Shown here: one piece after another, positions 16,747-25,551 of the stretch
How positions within the stretch are numbered: the stretch's first letter is position 1
Layout of the letters: each line of letters starts with the position of its first letter
Assembly (NCBI RefSeq): GCF_900187425.1
Contig: NZ_FYDJ01000022.1
Location: forward strand, 24,785-88,784
Length of the DNA: 64,000 nt
Origin: Pseudomonas sp. Irchel s3h14
GTDB taxonomy: Bacteria > Pseudomonadota > Gammaproteobacteria > Pseudomonadales > Pseudomonadaceae
Reading direction: 5' to 3'
The notes under the pieces: generated by a model
Seen by the model: only the letters and a program-made list of their open reading frames with translations
Told to the model about the DNA's origin: nothing
Database searches by the model: none
Program-made: the position numbers and the translations under genes

Positions 16747-18930
16747 ATGAAAACCCTGAAAATTGCCGCCAGTGATTCCGCGTTCGATTGTTTCCAGACC
16801 TCCCGGGAAGTGATTCCGCTCAATCAAACCGACTACACCGATGTCGCGGTTGCGGTGTTCTCTGTGGAGGATGTGATGGGGGGCGCTTTGGATGTCCTGC
16901 AACGTACCGGTTTCGATATCCCCATTTTTCTCGTCGCCTCCCCCGGTTCCGGCAACCGCGCCCGGGACGTCTACAAGCACCTGCAAGATGTTCTGCTTCA
17001 GGTGAATGGCATTTTTGACCCCTCGCGCAACAACGCCGAATACCATGGCAACCAATTGGAGACCGCGGCAAAAGCCTATGAAGAAAGTCTCCTGCCGCCG
17101 TTCTTCGACGCGCTCAAGCACTACACCGAATCAGCCAACGCGACGTTCGCCTGCCCGGGTCACCAGGGCGGCCAGTTTTTCCGCAAACACCCGGCTGGCC
17201 GGCAGTTCTTCGACTTCTTCGGCGAGACCCTGTTTCGCGCCGACATGTGCAACGCCGACGTCAAACTTGGCGATTTGCTGATCCACGAAGGCCCGGCACT
17301 TCTGGCGCAAAAGCACGCGGCGCAGGTGTTCAACGCCGACAAGACCTACTTCGTACTCAATGGCACATCGGCCTCCAACAAGGTGGTCACCAACGCGTTG
17401 CTCACGCCTGGCGACCTGGTGCTGTTTGACCGCAACAACCACAAATCCAATCACCAAGGTGCGTTGATCCAGGCGGGGGCGACCCCGGTTTACCTGGAAA
17501 CCGCGCGCAACCCCTATGGTTTCATCGGCGGGATTGACGCCCATTGTTTCGAAGAAGATTACCTGCGCGCACTCATCAGTGAAGTTGCGCCGGACAAGGC
17601 CGAGCTGCCACGGCCGTTTCGCCTGGCGATCATTCAGCTGGGCACCTATGACGGCACCATCTACAACGCCAGACAAGTCGTCGATCGCATCGGCAAACTG
17701 TGCGACTACATCCTGTTTGACTCGGCGTGGGTGGGCTACGAACAGTTCATCCCTATGATGAAGGATTGCTCGCCGCTGCTGCTGGATCTGCACGAGAACG
17801 ACCCCGGGATCTTTGTCACCCAATCGGTGCACAAACAGCAGGCGGGGTTTTCCCAGGCGTCGCAAATCCACAAGAAAGATCGCCATATCAAGGGCCAGGC
17901 CCGTTATTGCAACCATGCGCAGCTGAACAACGCCTTCATGGCCCAAGCGTCTACCAGCCCGTTTTACCCGCTGTTCGCCTCACTGGATGTGAACGCGCGC
18001 ATCCATTCCGGCCGCAGTGGCCTGCGCCTGTGGGAAGACTGTGTGAAGTTCGGCATCGACGCGCGCAAGTTGATTCTGGAAGCGTGCACCCTGGTTCGCC
18101 CCTTCGTGCCGGACACCATTGACGGTCGCCCCTGGCAGGACCATCCGACTGAGGACATCGCCAACGACATCCGGTTTTTCGAATTCCATCCGAAGGATCG
18201 CTGGCATGCCTTCGGTGGTTACGCCGACAAGCAATACTTCATCGACCCCTGCAAGTTACTGTTCACAACACCCGGTATCGACCCGATCGATGGCAGTTAC
18301 ACCGACTTCGGCATCCATGCCGGCATCCTCGCCAACTTCCTGCGCGAGAATGGCATCGTTCCGGAAAAGTGCGACCTGAACTCGATTCTGTTCCTGCTCA
18401 CCCCTGCCGAAGACTGGGCGAAGATGACTCATCTCGCCTCGCAGATCGCGCGCTTTGAACGCTTCATCAGTGATGACGCGCCAATGAGCCGGGTGTTGCC
18501 GGCCATCTATGCAAAGCATCAGGAGCGCTATCGCAACTACACCATTCGCCAACTCTGCCAGGAGATGCACGACCTCTACCGCACCCACAACGTCCAGCAA
18601 TTGCAGAAGGCAATGTTCCGCAAGGAACACTTCCCGAAAAAGGCGATGAACCCGCAAGCAGCACAGTTCGAATTCATCCGTGGCAACGTCGAACTGGTGG
18701 CGCTGGCGGACGCTGAAGGTCGCATCGCTGCCGAAGGTGCTCTTCCCTATCCACCCGGCGTGCTCTGCGTGGTGCCCGGGGAAATATGGGGCGGTGCGGT
18801 GCTTAAATACTTCCTGGCGCTGGAGGAAGGTATCAACTCACTGCCCGGCTTCACGCCGGAACTACAGGGCGTGTACTTGAAACAGGAGGGTGATCGCATT
18901 CGAGCCTATGGGTACGTGATCAAGACGTGA
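16747..18930 (+). CDS. speC: ornithine decarboxylase (Orn/Lys/Arg decarboxylase family)
   Basis: 727 residues of the fold-type I PLP decarboxylases. An N-terminal flavodoxin-like wing domain (about residues 1-110) precedes the large PLP domain. The Schiff-base lysine lies in TQSVHKQQAGFSQASQIHKK near residue 360; the family region FACPGHQGGQFFRKHPAG lies near residue 135. Length and these motifs fit SpeC/SpeF, which converts ornithine to putrescine and CO2 in the cytosol; lysine or arginine activity is less likely but not excluded. AGGAG precedes the ATG. The product links to the polyamine gene set at 40-52 kb. Confidence 0.85.
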   Translation: MKTLKIAASDSAFDCFQTSREVIPLNQTDYTDVAVAVFSVEDVMGGALDVLQRTGFDIPIFLVASPGSGNRARDVYKHLQDVLLQVNGIFDPSRNNAEYHGNQLETAAKAYEESLLPPFFDALKHYTESANATFACPGHQGGQFFRKHPAGRQFFDFFGETLFRADMCNADVKLGDLLIHEGPALLAQKHAAQVFNADKTYFVLNGTSASNKVVTNALLTPGDLVLFDRNNHKSNHQGALIQAGATPVYLETARNPYGFIGGIDAHCFEEDYLRALISEVAPDKAELPRPFRLAIIQLGTYDGTIYNARQVVDRIGKLCDYILFDSAWVGYEQFIPMMKDCSPLLLDLHENDPGIFVTQSVHKQQAGFSQASQIHKKDRHIKGQARYCNHAQLNNAFMAQASTSPFYPLFASLDVNARIHSGRSGLRLWEDCVKFGIDARKLILEACTLVRPFVPDTIDGRPWQDHPTEDIANDIRFFEFHPKDRWHAFGGYADKQYFIDPCKLLFTTPGIDPIDGSYTDFGIHAGILANFLRENGIVPEKCDLNSILFLLTPAEDWAKMTHLASQIARFERFISDDAPMSRVLPAIYAKHQERYRNYTIRQLCQEMHDLYRTHNVQQLQKAMFRKEHFPKKAMNPQAAQFEFIRGNVELVALADAEGRIAAEGALPYPPGVLCVVPGEIWGGAVLKYFLALEEGINSLPGFTPELQGVYLKQEGDRIRAYGYVIKT

Positions 18931-19157
18931 GTCTTCACACCTCCAGCGGTGTGTCAGCCCGGGGTCGAGCGTGATGGCGAGTGGATATCTGCGCGAAGCC
19001 GATTATGCTTCATGAAACCTTGCAGCGATGCGAGGCCGTCAGCCTGTGTGCATGCTTCGCGCAATCCGTAATCCGACGACATCAGTCCCAGGGCCTGGGT
19101 ACGGCAAAAAAAGTAACGAGGTACTCCGGCCTATAACAAGAACGACGGAGAAGACTC

Positions 19158-20834
19158 ATGGCCACAATCGACAACACTTCCGCGGGCAGCGTGCCCCACC
19201 ACGGGCTCACCAAGGAGGAGCGCAAGGTCATTTTCGCCTCGTCCCTGGGCACCGTGTTCGAGTGGTACGACTTCTATCTTTACGGCTCTCTCGCCGCAAT
19301 TATTGCGAAGCACTTCTTCGCCGGCGTAAATGAAACAACGTCCTTCATCTTCGCGCTGCTCGCGTTCGCCGCGGGCTTCGCGGTACGCCCCTTCGGCGCC
19401 ATCGTGTTCGGCCGACTGGGCGACATGATCGGACGCAAACACACCTTTCTCATCACCATTGTGATCATGGGTATCTCCACCGCCGTGGTGGGCTTTTTAC
19501 CCGGCTACGCGACCATCGGCGTGGCGGCACCGATCATCCTGATCAGCCTGCGCCTGCTGCAAGGCCTGGCCCTGGGCGGTGAGTACGGCGGCGCGGCGAC
19601 CTACGTCGCCGAGCATGCACCGAAAGGCAAGCGCGGCTACTTCACTTCGTGGATTCAAACCACTGCAACCCTTGGGCTGTTCCTCTCGCTGCTGGTGATC
19701 CTCGCCTGCCGCACGATCCTCGGCACCGAAGCCTTCGAGGCCTGGGGCTGGCGGATTCCGTTCCTGCTGTCGATCCTGCTGCTGATCATCTCGGTGTACA
19801 TCCGCCTGCAACTCAGCGAGTCGCCGGTGTTCCTGAAAATGAAGGCTGAAGGCAAGTCCTCCAAGGCACCGCTGACCGAATCCTTCGCCCGCTGGGACAA
19901 CCTAAAAATCGTGATCATGGCCCTGCTCGGCGGCACTGCCGGCCAGGCCGTCGTCTGGTACACCGGGCAGTTCTACGCGCTGTTCTTCCTGCTGCAGACG
20001 CTGAAGATCGAAGCGCAGACCGCCAACTTGCTGATTGCCGGCTCTCTGCTGATCGGCACGCCGTTCTTCGTCATATTCGGCAGCCTGTCCGACCGCATCG
20101 GCCGCAAGGGGATCATCATGGCCGGCTGCATCCTGGCGGCAGTGACCTACTTCCCGATCTTCAATGCGTTGACCCAATACGGTAACCCCGACGTGTTCGT
20201 CGCGCAGGAGAAGAACCCGGTCACGGTGGTCGCCGATCCCGACCAGTGCTCGTTCCAGTTCGACCCTGTGGGCAAGGCCAAATTCACCAGCTCCTGCGAC
20301 CTGGCCAAGACAGTGTTGGCAAAGCGGGCCATACCCTATGAAAACGTGAAGGCCGAACCGGGCACCGTCGCGCAGGTCCGCATCGGCGACAAGGTGATCC
20401 AGAGCTTCGAGGGCACCGGCATGCCGGGCGCCGACTTCAAGGTCAAAAACGACGCCTTCGCTGCCACCCTCGGCACTGCGCTCAAGGACGCCGGCTACCC
20501 CGAGAAGGCCGACCCGGCCAAGACCAACTACCCGATGGTGCTGCTGCTCCTGACCATCCTGGTGATCTACGTGACCATGGTCTACGGCCCGATCGCCGCC
20601 TGGCTGGTGGAACTGTTCCCGGCGCGCATCCGCTACACCTCGATGTCACTGCCCTACCACATCGGCAACGGATGGTTCGGCGGCTTTCTGCCCACGGTGG
20701 CGTTCGCGATGGTGGCGGCCACGGGTGATATCTACTACGGACTGTGGTACCCGATTGTCATCGCGGTGATGACGGCCATTCTTGGCACGTTCTTCCTGCC
20801 GGAAACCAAGGATCGGGAAATTCATCACACCTAA
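19158..20834 (+). CDS. MFS transporter, metabolite:H+ symporter (MHS) family
   Basis: 558 residues with twelve predicted helices. Typical MHS features are seen: GTVFEWYDFYLYGSLA in helix 1, FGRLGDMIGRKHTFL in the 2-3 loop, and LALGGEYGGAATYVAEHAP. Between helices 8 and 9 is an insertion of about 130 residues (roughly 350-480) predicted outside the membrane, with a CSFQF...SSCDL cysteine pair; this enlarged loop recurs in a pseudomonad subgroup. The substrate is unknown; relatives carry osmolytes, citrate, oxoglutarate or shikimate. It starts 227 bases after the decarboxylase, a gap with no gene. Confidence 0.85.
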   Translation: MATIDNTSAGSVPHHGLTKEERKVIFASSLGTVFEWYDFYLYGSLAAIIAKHFFAGVNETTSFIFALLAFAAGFAVRPFGAIVFGRLGDMIGRKHTFLITIVIMGISTAVVGFLPGYATIGVAAPIILISLRLLQGLALGGEYGGAATYVAEHAPKGKRGYFTSWIQTTATLGLFLSLLVILACRTILGTEAFEAWGWRIPFLLSILLLIISVYIRLQLSESPVFLKMKAEGKSSKAPLTESFARWDNLKIVIMALLGGTAGQAVVWYTGQFYALFFLLQTLKIEAQTANLLIAGSLLIGTPFFVIFGSLSDRIGRKGIIMAGCILAAVTYFPIFNALTQYGNPDVFVAQEKNPVTVVADPDQCSFQFDPVGKAKFTSSCDLAKTVLAKRAIPYENVKAEPGTVAQVRIGDKVIQSFEGTGMPGADFKVKNDAFAATLGTALKDAGYPEKADPAKTNYPMVLLLLTILVIYVTMVYGPIAAWLVELFPARIRYTSMSLPYHIGNGWFGGFLPTVAFAMVAATGDIYYGLWYPIVIAVMTAILGTFFLPETKDREIHHT

Positions 20835-20845
20835 GGTTGGTACCT

Positions 20846-20869
20846 GCCCTCTCCTGCCAGGGAGAGGGC
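20846..20869. repeat. hairpin of REP type after the MHS transporter
   Basis: GCCCTCTCC-TGCCAG-GGAGAGGGC is a perfect 9-bp stem twelve bases after the transporter stop. No T tract follows. The sequence resembles the widespread CCCTCTCC/GGAGAGGG short palindromes and may protect the transcript end. Confidence 0.5.
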
Positions 20870-20950
20870 AATCCAGAAACGATCAAACGGTCTACGCTCA
20901 TCCACATTGTGTCGGGGTTACTTCCCTGCGCACTGATGGAGGGCACCATC

Positions 20951-21856
20951 ATGATCCGTCTGTTAACCGCTTTTATGCTGCTAGCGCTCAGCATCCCGGC
21001 GCAGGCCGGGGTGACGCCATTCCCTGCTGCCTTTCGGACTCAGGACATCCCGGTCGAAGGCGTCACGCTGCATGTGCGCGTCGGCGGCAAGGGGCCCGCC
21101 GTGGTGCTGCTGCATGGCTTCGGCGACACCGGCGACATGTGGGCGCCACTGGCCGCCGATCTGGCCAAGGATCACACCGTCGTCGTGCCGGACCTTCGCG
21201 GCATGGGCTTGTCGTCGATCCCGGACAGCGGCTACGACAAGAAGACCCAGGCCGGCGACATCCGTGCGTTGTTGGCAGTGCTGGGTATCGAACAATCGGT
21301 GGTCATCGGCCACGACATCGGCACCATGGTCGCCTTCGCCTACGCCTCGCGTTATCCGCAACTGACCGATCGCCTGGTGGTGATGGATGCGCCTGTGCCG
21401 GGCATTCCCCCTTGGAACGACATTGTCCGCTCACCAATGCTGTGGCACTTCGACTTCGGCGGACCGGATGCCGAACGCCTGGTCGCCGGTCGGGAGCGCA
21501 TCTACCTGGACCGGTTCTGGAACGAGTTCGCGGGCGACCCCACCAAGGTGGATGAAGCCACCCGTCAGCATTACGCCAAACTTTATGCCCGACCCGGGGC
21601 CATGCACGCAGCCTTCGCCCAGTTCCGCAGCATTCGTCAGGACGCGGTGGACAACGAAGCGTCGATGGCAACGCGGCTGACGATGCCGGTGCTGGCCGTC
21701 GGTGGGGAAAAATCCTTTGGGGAAAATGAAGCGATCGTGATGCGCAATGCAGCGGACACGGTGACCCAAGTGGTGATTCCGGGGGCGGGACATTGGCTGA
21801 TGGAGGAAGCGCCAACGCAGACCATTCGAGCGATTCGCGAGTTTATCGCGCAGTAA
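20951..21856 (+). CDS. exported alpha/beta hydrolase, epoxide hydrolase-like (Cif-like)
   Basis: About 301 residues. A signal peptide ends at IPAQAG near residue 19. The oxyanion motif HGFGDTGDMW is near residue 57, and the nucleophile elbow reads VIGHDIGTMVAF: aspartate, not serine, which marks epoxide hydrolases and dehalogenases. A lid region follows, then the catalytic histidine in GAGHWLMEEAP near residue 285. A secreted Asp-nucleophile hydrolase with this layout is reminiscent of Cif of P. aeruginosa. GGAGGGCACCATC precedes ATG 20951. Substrate unknown. Confidence 0.8.
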   Translation: MIRLLTAFMLLALSIPAQAGVTPFPAAFRTQDIPVEGVTLHVRVGGKGPAVVLLHGFGDTGDMWAPLAADLAKDHTVVVPDLRGMGLSSIPDSGYDKKTQAGDIRALLAVLGIEQSVVIGHDIGTMVAFAYASRYPQLTDRLVVMDAPVPGIPPWNDIVRSPMLWHFDFGGPDAERLVAGRERIYLDRFWNEFAGDPTKVDEATRQHYAKLYARPGAMHAAFAQFRSIRQDAVDNEASMATRLTMPVLAVGGEKSFGENEAIVMRNAADTVTQVVIPGAGHWLMEEAPTQTIRAIREFIAQ

Positions 21857-21863
21857 TGCAACT

Positions 21864-22010
21864 CGTACTGTGTAGCAGCTGGCGAAGCCTGCGTTCGGCT
21901 GCGAAGCAGTCGTGATGTCAGGCAACGCGGTGATTCAGGAAAACCGTGTGTTCAGGTTTTACGACTGCTGCGCAGCCGAACGCAGGCTTCGCCAGCTGCT
22001 ACACAGTACG
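21864..22010. repeat. REP inverted pair (GTAGCAGCTGGCGAAGCC family)
   Basis: Two 50-base arms (21864-21913 and 21961-22010) are inverse copies with a single mismatch, separated by 47 bases. The same element recurs at 37873 and 50324. Such REP doublets are non-autonomous and mobilised by RAYT transposases, none of which is in the window. Confidence 0.85.
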
Positions 22011-22039
22011 GGGCGCAACTGATCTATTTGTTCGGCTCG

Positions 22040-22462
22040 TCAGGAACGCAACACGCCGATCGCACGCCGATATTTTTCAATGCGTTCCAGGTCTTCCCAC
22101 GACGGCTGCGCGATCCGCGACAGATCGCTGTTCTCTTCAAGGTCCGCCAGTTTCACCACCCGGCCTATCGGGTTCTGCGCCGCGCGTTCGACGAAGGCTT
22201 CATAGGACTCACCCGCCACTTTGGTCACCGACTCGATGGCCGTCAGAACGGCTTCGCTGAAGCCTTCCTTGCGCAGGTCATCAAGGCTGATGCCACAGTC
22301 CTCGACCACGTCATGCAGCACTGCGACGATGCGTTCTTCCAGCGTCGTGACCCGCAACATGACTTTCAGCGGATGCAGGATGTAAGGACTACCGCCCTTG
22401 TCGACCTGCCCCTCATGCGCAGCGGCGGCGATGGCAATGGCGCGTTCCAGTGTTTGAGTCAT
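22040..22462 (-). CDS. HD domain protein, RelA/SpoT-type hydrolase-like
   Basis: 140 residues forming a single HD_4 domain. AHEGQVDKGGSPYILHPLKVM supplies the first histidine, and AVLHDVVEDCGIS the HD pair. VVKLADLEEN gives the last aspartate. Small proteins of this kind resemble the (p)ppGpp hydrolase domain of SpoT and MESH1, but the substrate is untested. It ends near the REP doublet and lies 40 bases downstream of the DUF2268 gene on the same strand. Confidence 0.75.
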   Translation of the reverse strand: MTQTLERAIAIAAAAHEGQVDKGGSPYILHPLKVMLRVTTLEERIVAVLHDVVEDCGISLDDLRKEGFSEAVLTAIESVTKVAGESYEAFVERAAQNPIGRVVKLADLEENSDLSRIAQPSWEDLERIEKYRRAIGVLRS

Positions 22463-22502
22463 CTCGCAGCTCCCAGGCTTGAATGCCTTAGCGGTCGTTG
22501 GG

Positions 22503-23168
22503 TTAGCTCAACACAAAGCCTTCCTCAAGCGCTGAGGCGACAATATCTTGAGCAGGCACGTTGATCCAGGTTGCAGCATCGATTTCGCCCACTGACGCAA
22601 GCCAGCGGCCAACCATCTGATAACCGAGCGTATAGCCAAGCCATTTCGGGTGAGCACCAACACCGAAAAACCACTCGCTGTGATTGTAGTGCGTGGACTC
22701 AAGGGTCTTCAGGTCTGCCGGGGAGCGAAGCAGATCGGCATCGGTAACGGCACACTCCCAAGGCTCTGGGTCGCTGCCGAGCAAATGCCGGACAAACTGT
22801 CCGGCAAGTCCCTCACTGACCAAGGCTTCACCTAAGGTCCAACCGTAGCCAGGCCCCGCCATGCGCAAGCAATGATGAACCTCATGGATGATTTGTCGAT
22901 GCAGCGTGCCCGTGCGCAGGCTCGGCAACAAATTCGGGTTGTCTGGATCGATGGTCATCGAGAACATTGAGCTTCGATAAGCTCGCCCCACGAGGCCCAT
23001 CTCAGGAATGGTCTCGCCAGGGAGCCGCTGGATCAACACATCAAGTCGCGGAGGCGTAATCAGACGGGAGACTGTCTTGTAAGCGGCGTCAAATTCACCG
23101 GTCAAATCGGAGCGAAGTTCGCCAAGGCTCCCCGAGGCTTCCAGCCAATGCAGTGTCCATGCGTCCAT
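22503..23168 (-). CDS. predicted zinc protease, DUF2268 family
   Basis: 221 residues with a zinc-metalloprotease motif HEVHH at residues 95-99 and downstream glutamates in GEALVSEGLAGQF that could be the third ligand. No signal peptide is seen, so it appears cytosolic. Other members are annotated only as predicted Zn-dependent proteases. CAGAGGTAAGA precedes the ATG. Confidence 0.7.
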   Translation of the reverse strand: MDAWTLHWLEASGSLGELRSDLTGEFDAAYKTVSRLITPPRLDVLIQRLPGETIPEMGLVGRAYRSSMFSMTIDPDNPNLLPSLRTGTLHRQIIHEVHHCLRMAGPGYGWTLGEALVSEGLAGQFVRHLLGSDPEPWECAVTDADLLRSPADLKTLESTHYNHSEWFFGVGAHPKWLGYTLGYQMVGRWLASVGEIDAATWINVPAQDIVASALEEGFVLS

Positions 23169-23204
23169 TCTTACCTCTGAAAAACTGTCACGAAGCCTAA
23201 AAAC

Positions 23205-23576
23205 TCAGCCCAACAGATGCTGTGAGATGAGTTTGGAAATCTCGACCATCGACGTCCTCCCAGTGAATTCAAACTTCACTCTGCCCAGCGCCGAGAAGTA
23301 GATTTCCAGCTCAGAATCCAGGTCGAAGGTGCCCGAGGTTTCCACGGAGTAAGCGACGATGTTTTTGTAAGGCAATGAAGTGAAGTCTTTTTTGCTGCCG
23401 GTGATGCCTTGCACGTTGACCGCAATAATTCGTTTGTTGGTAAACACCACGCCGTCGCGCATGGATTTATAGGCATCAATGACCTGCTCGCCGTCCAGCA
23501 GCAGCGCGGTGACTCGCTCCGCGTACTCGTTGTTTTGCTTGAGTTTGAAAAAGCCTTTGTTGTTGAAATCGATCAT
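23205..23576 (-). CDS. bacterial PH domain protein
   Basis: 123 residues forming one bacterial pleckstrin-homology domain: GEQVIDAYKSMRDGVVFTNK, RIIAVNVQGITGSKKDFTSL, PYKNIVAYSVETSGTFDLDS. No membrane helix or second domain is present. Function in this family is not known; it is usually found as a stand-alone cytosolic protein. GGAAGGGG lies before the ATG. It could share a transcript with the DUF2268 gene 36 bases downstream. Confidence 0.75.
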   Translation of the reverse strand: MIDFNNKGFFKLKQNNEYAERVTALLLDGEQVIDAYKSMRDGVVFTNKRIIAVNVQGITGSKKDFTSLPYKNIVAYSVETSGTFDLDSELEIYFSALGRVKFEFTGRTSMVEISKLISQHLLG

Positions 23577-23775
23577 CCGCCATCCCCTTCCTTAACGAGT
23601 GTTCCCTGGATTGCCAGCGCGTGGCGCGGCGAGCATACCATCGGGCCTGCGCTTTTTGCTCCCCCTCCCACAGCGGATCTGAAAAACCAATGGAACCCCG
23701 CGCCTCATCGCGTTTTCGAAACCCTATCAGCGCTGATCTTTGATCAAACAAGGCGCCATTGGAGAGGAAATCCCG

Positions 23776-24201
23776 ATGAACAGTAGACTGCTGTTTCTGC
23801 TTGCCAGCCTGAGTCCCACCCTGGTCATGGCTGAAGGCTGTGACGTGCTGACCCGCTCTCAAAGCCCTTCCGTGCCGGTGGTCGAAACGCATAGCTGTTA
23901 TGAGTACGAAGGCATGCCAGTGGGCTCCATCGATTGGTCATGCAGCAACGAGAGCAATGACATGCTGACCAGCACCAAGAAAAAAGTCGAACAATGCGCC
24001 GATCATTCTCAGGCCACTTGCATCGCCACGTTGACGCAAGAATCGCTGGCCAATCCTCACTCCACCAGCAAGGACAAGAGCAGCACATCGCTGAATATTC
24101 CGAACAATGCCAAGGTCACTACGTATTACTACGGCGCTGAGCATTTGAGTCAGGCGAAAATTGATTGCGAGTCGGGTGGTGGTCACTGGAAAGCGCAGTA
24201 G
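23776..24201 (+). CDS. small exported cysteine-containing protein, unknown
   Basis: 141 residues with a signal peptide ending at VMAEG near residue 20, then a mature part with six or more cysteines (CDVL, CYEY, CSNES, CADHSQATC, DCESG), consistent with periplasmic disulfides. I do not recognise the family. GGAGAGG before ATG 23776 supports the start; an upstream in-frame start is not preceded by one. Confidence 0.65.
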   Translation: MNSRLLFLLASLSPTLVMAEGCDVLTRSQSPSVPVVETHSCYEYEGMPVGSIDWSCSNESNDMLTSTKKKVEQCADHSQATCIATLTQESLANPHSTSKDKSSTSLNIPNNAKVTTYYYGAEHLSQAKIDCESGGGHWKAQ

Positions 24202-24205
24202 CCGC

Positions 24206-24679
24206 TCAAGAACGCAAAAGCGCCTTCACCATCGGAATGCAAGCGAGTTGCAGGCCCGAGGGCGAATGGTAAATAGCCGTCTGTTCACCGACGAAACCGC
24301 ATCGCCGGTAGAAGTCAGCAGCGTTCAACGTAGCATCCAGATTAACTTCCTCCAGCCCCAGATCCCGCGCCAGGCACTCAAGATAATCCAGAATGCGCTT
24401 GCCAATGCCCCGCTGCATAAAACCTGGCAGGACAAAGATCGCGCCGATTTCACGCCTCTCCAGATCAAGCATGCCTGTCGCCACAGGTTCTCCCTGAATA
24501 CACCCCAGATAGAAGCGTTTTTCCATCAGGTCGCAATATCCGTCCTCGGCGGCCCCTGCCGTCCAGATGTCCATTTGCTGCGAGGTATAGGCGCCGATGC
24601 ATTGATGCCGTATCGCTTGACGGCGAATGTCGAATGCCGCCCGGCAATCGCCGTGATGGGCTCGTTTGATCTCTAACAT
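24206..24679 (-). CDS. GNAT family N-acetyltransferase
   Basis: 157 residues. The acetyl-CoA pyrophosphate loop is visible as VLPGFMQRGIGKRILDYLE near residue 100, followed by LDATLNAADFYRRCGFVGEQ, the usual C-terminal beta-bulge motif. The acceptor is unknown. CGGAGTTTGAA precedes the ATG. A terminator and a possible short leader frame lie just upstream, so its expression may be attenuated. Confidence 0.85.
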   Translation of the reverse strand: MLEIKRAHHGDCRAAFDIRRQAIRHQCIGAYTSQQMDIWTAGAAEDGYCDLMEKRFYLGCIQGEPVATGMLDLERREIGAIFVLPGFMQRGIGKRILDYLECLARDLGLEEVNLDATLNAADFYRRCGFVGEQTAIYHSPSGLQLACIPMVKALLRS

Positions 24680-24713
24680 TTCAAACTCCGTTAGCCATCG
24701 GCGGACGGAAACT

Positions 24714-24741
24714 AAAAAGCCCCGTCCATTTCTGGCGGGGC
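24714..24741 (-). terminator. minus-strand intrinsic terminator
   Basis: Read on the minus strand, GCCCCG and CGGGGC flank an 11-base loop and are followed by TTTTT. It lies after the VOC-family gene and before the acetyltransferase start, so it either ends the former or attenuates the latter. Confidence 0.6.
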
Positions 24742-24777
24742 CTTGGTTAATACGTCAGGTTCTAAGCACGCATGACC

Positions 24778-24840
24778 TCATGGCCCGCCGGAAGCGGTCA
24801 TGGAGGAATACATCATGTACGTGCGAGGTGTGTAGATCAT
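24778..24840 (-). promoter_or_regulatory. possible leader peptide and structured leader RNA
   Basis: A 20-codon minus-strand frame, MIYTPRTYMMYSSMTASGGP, ends inside an inverted repeat (CATGACC 24771-24777 / GGTCATG 24796-24802). A terminator follows about 40 bases on, then the acetyltransferase gene. The order peptide, hairpin, terminator, gene resembles an attenuator, but no ribosome site is clear and there is no run of one regulatory amino acid beyond four scattered methionines and three tyrosines. Confidence 0.25.
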
Positions 24841-24898
24841 GGGCAGATAGTGTTGTTCGAGAAGTGGGTTGTCAATCTTGTGCCCCAAGCAGCGCTGG

Positions 24899-25378
24899 TT
24901 AACCCTTAACAGCCGCTTCAATCGCAGCGATGTCGATCTTTCCCATCTCCATCATGGCGTCGAACGCGCGCTTGGCCGCTGCTTGATCAGGATTGGCTAT
25001 CGCGGCGGTCAGAACGCGTGGTGTGATCTGCCATGATAATCCCCACTTGTCCTGGCACCACCCGCATACGTTTTCCTGGCCGCCATTTCCGACAATCACG
25101 TTCCACAAGCGGTCCGTTTCGGCTTGGTCGTCGGTCGCCACCTGGAACGAAAAAGCCTCGTTGTGCTTGATCGCCGAGCCTCCGTTCAGTCCGAGGCAAG
25201 GGATGCCCATCACCGTGAACTCGACCGTCAAGACATCACCCTGCTTGCCCGCCGGATAGTCGCCGGGCGCGCGAAGGACAGCTCCCACAGCGCTGTCCGG
25301 GAACGTTTCGGCGTAGAACGTCGCAGCGTCCAGCGCGGTGCCGTCGTACCACAGACAAATCGTGTTTTTGCTGATCAT
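24899..25378 (-). CDS. VOC family / PhnB-like protein (3-dmu-9_3-mt domain)
   Basis: 159 residues of the glyoxalase-like VOC fold: ICLWYDGTALDAATFYAETF at the start, GIPCLGLNGGSAIKHNEAFS in the middle and CGWCQDKWGLSWQITPRVL near residue 107. Proteins with this domain are widespread with no agreed reaction. GGAGAACCAAG precedes the ATG. It is transcribed alone, and the terminator at 24714 probably ends it. Confidence 0.8.
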   Translation of the reverse strand: MISKNTICLWYDGTALDAATFYAETFPDSAVGAVLRAPGDYPAGKQGDVLTVEFTVMGIPCLGLNGGSAIKHNEAFSFQVATDDQAETDRLWNVIVGNGGQENVCGWCQDKWGLSWQITPRVLTAAIANPDQAAAKRAFDAMMEMGKIDIAAIEAAVKG

Positions 25379-25551
25379 CTTGGTTCTCCAGAATCGGAAC
25401 GGGGACCTGCATTTTAGCAGCGCATTCAGCGGGACGGCTTTGGCAACTGGCGTTACCCTGGTCTGCCAACTTCAGTAGCTGCTCCGCATCGGAGGCGATA
25501 ACATCCCGGCCTCGCATGGAGTGTGCGAACACATACTCAAAGGATGAACAC

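Noticed and set aside
19158..20834. Large extra loop in the MHS transporter considered as a fusion or insertion
   Set aside because: The frame and codon use are continuous and I recall the same enlarged loop in other pseudomonad MHS carriers, so it is a subgroup feature.
25379..25551. Minus-strand frame upstream of the VOC gene
   Set aside because: Runs out of frame into the VOC gene, no ribosome site, no recognised family.
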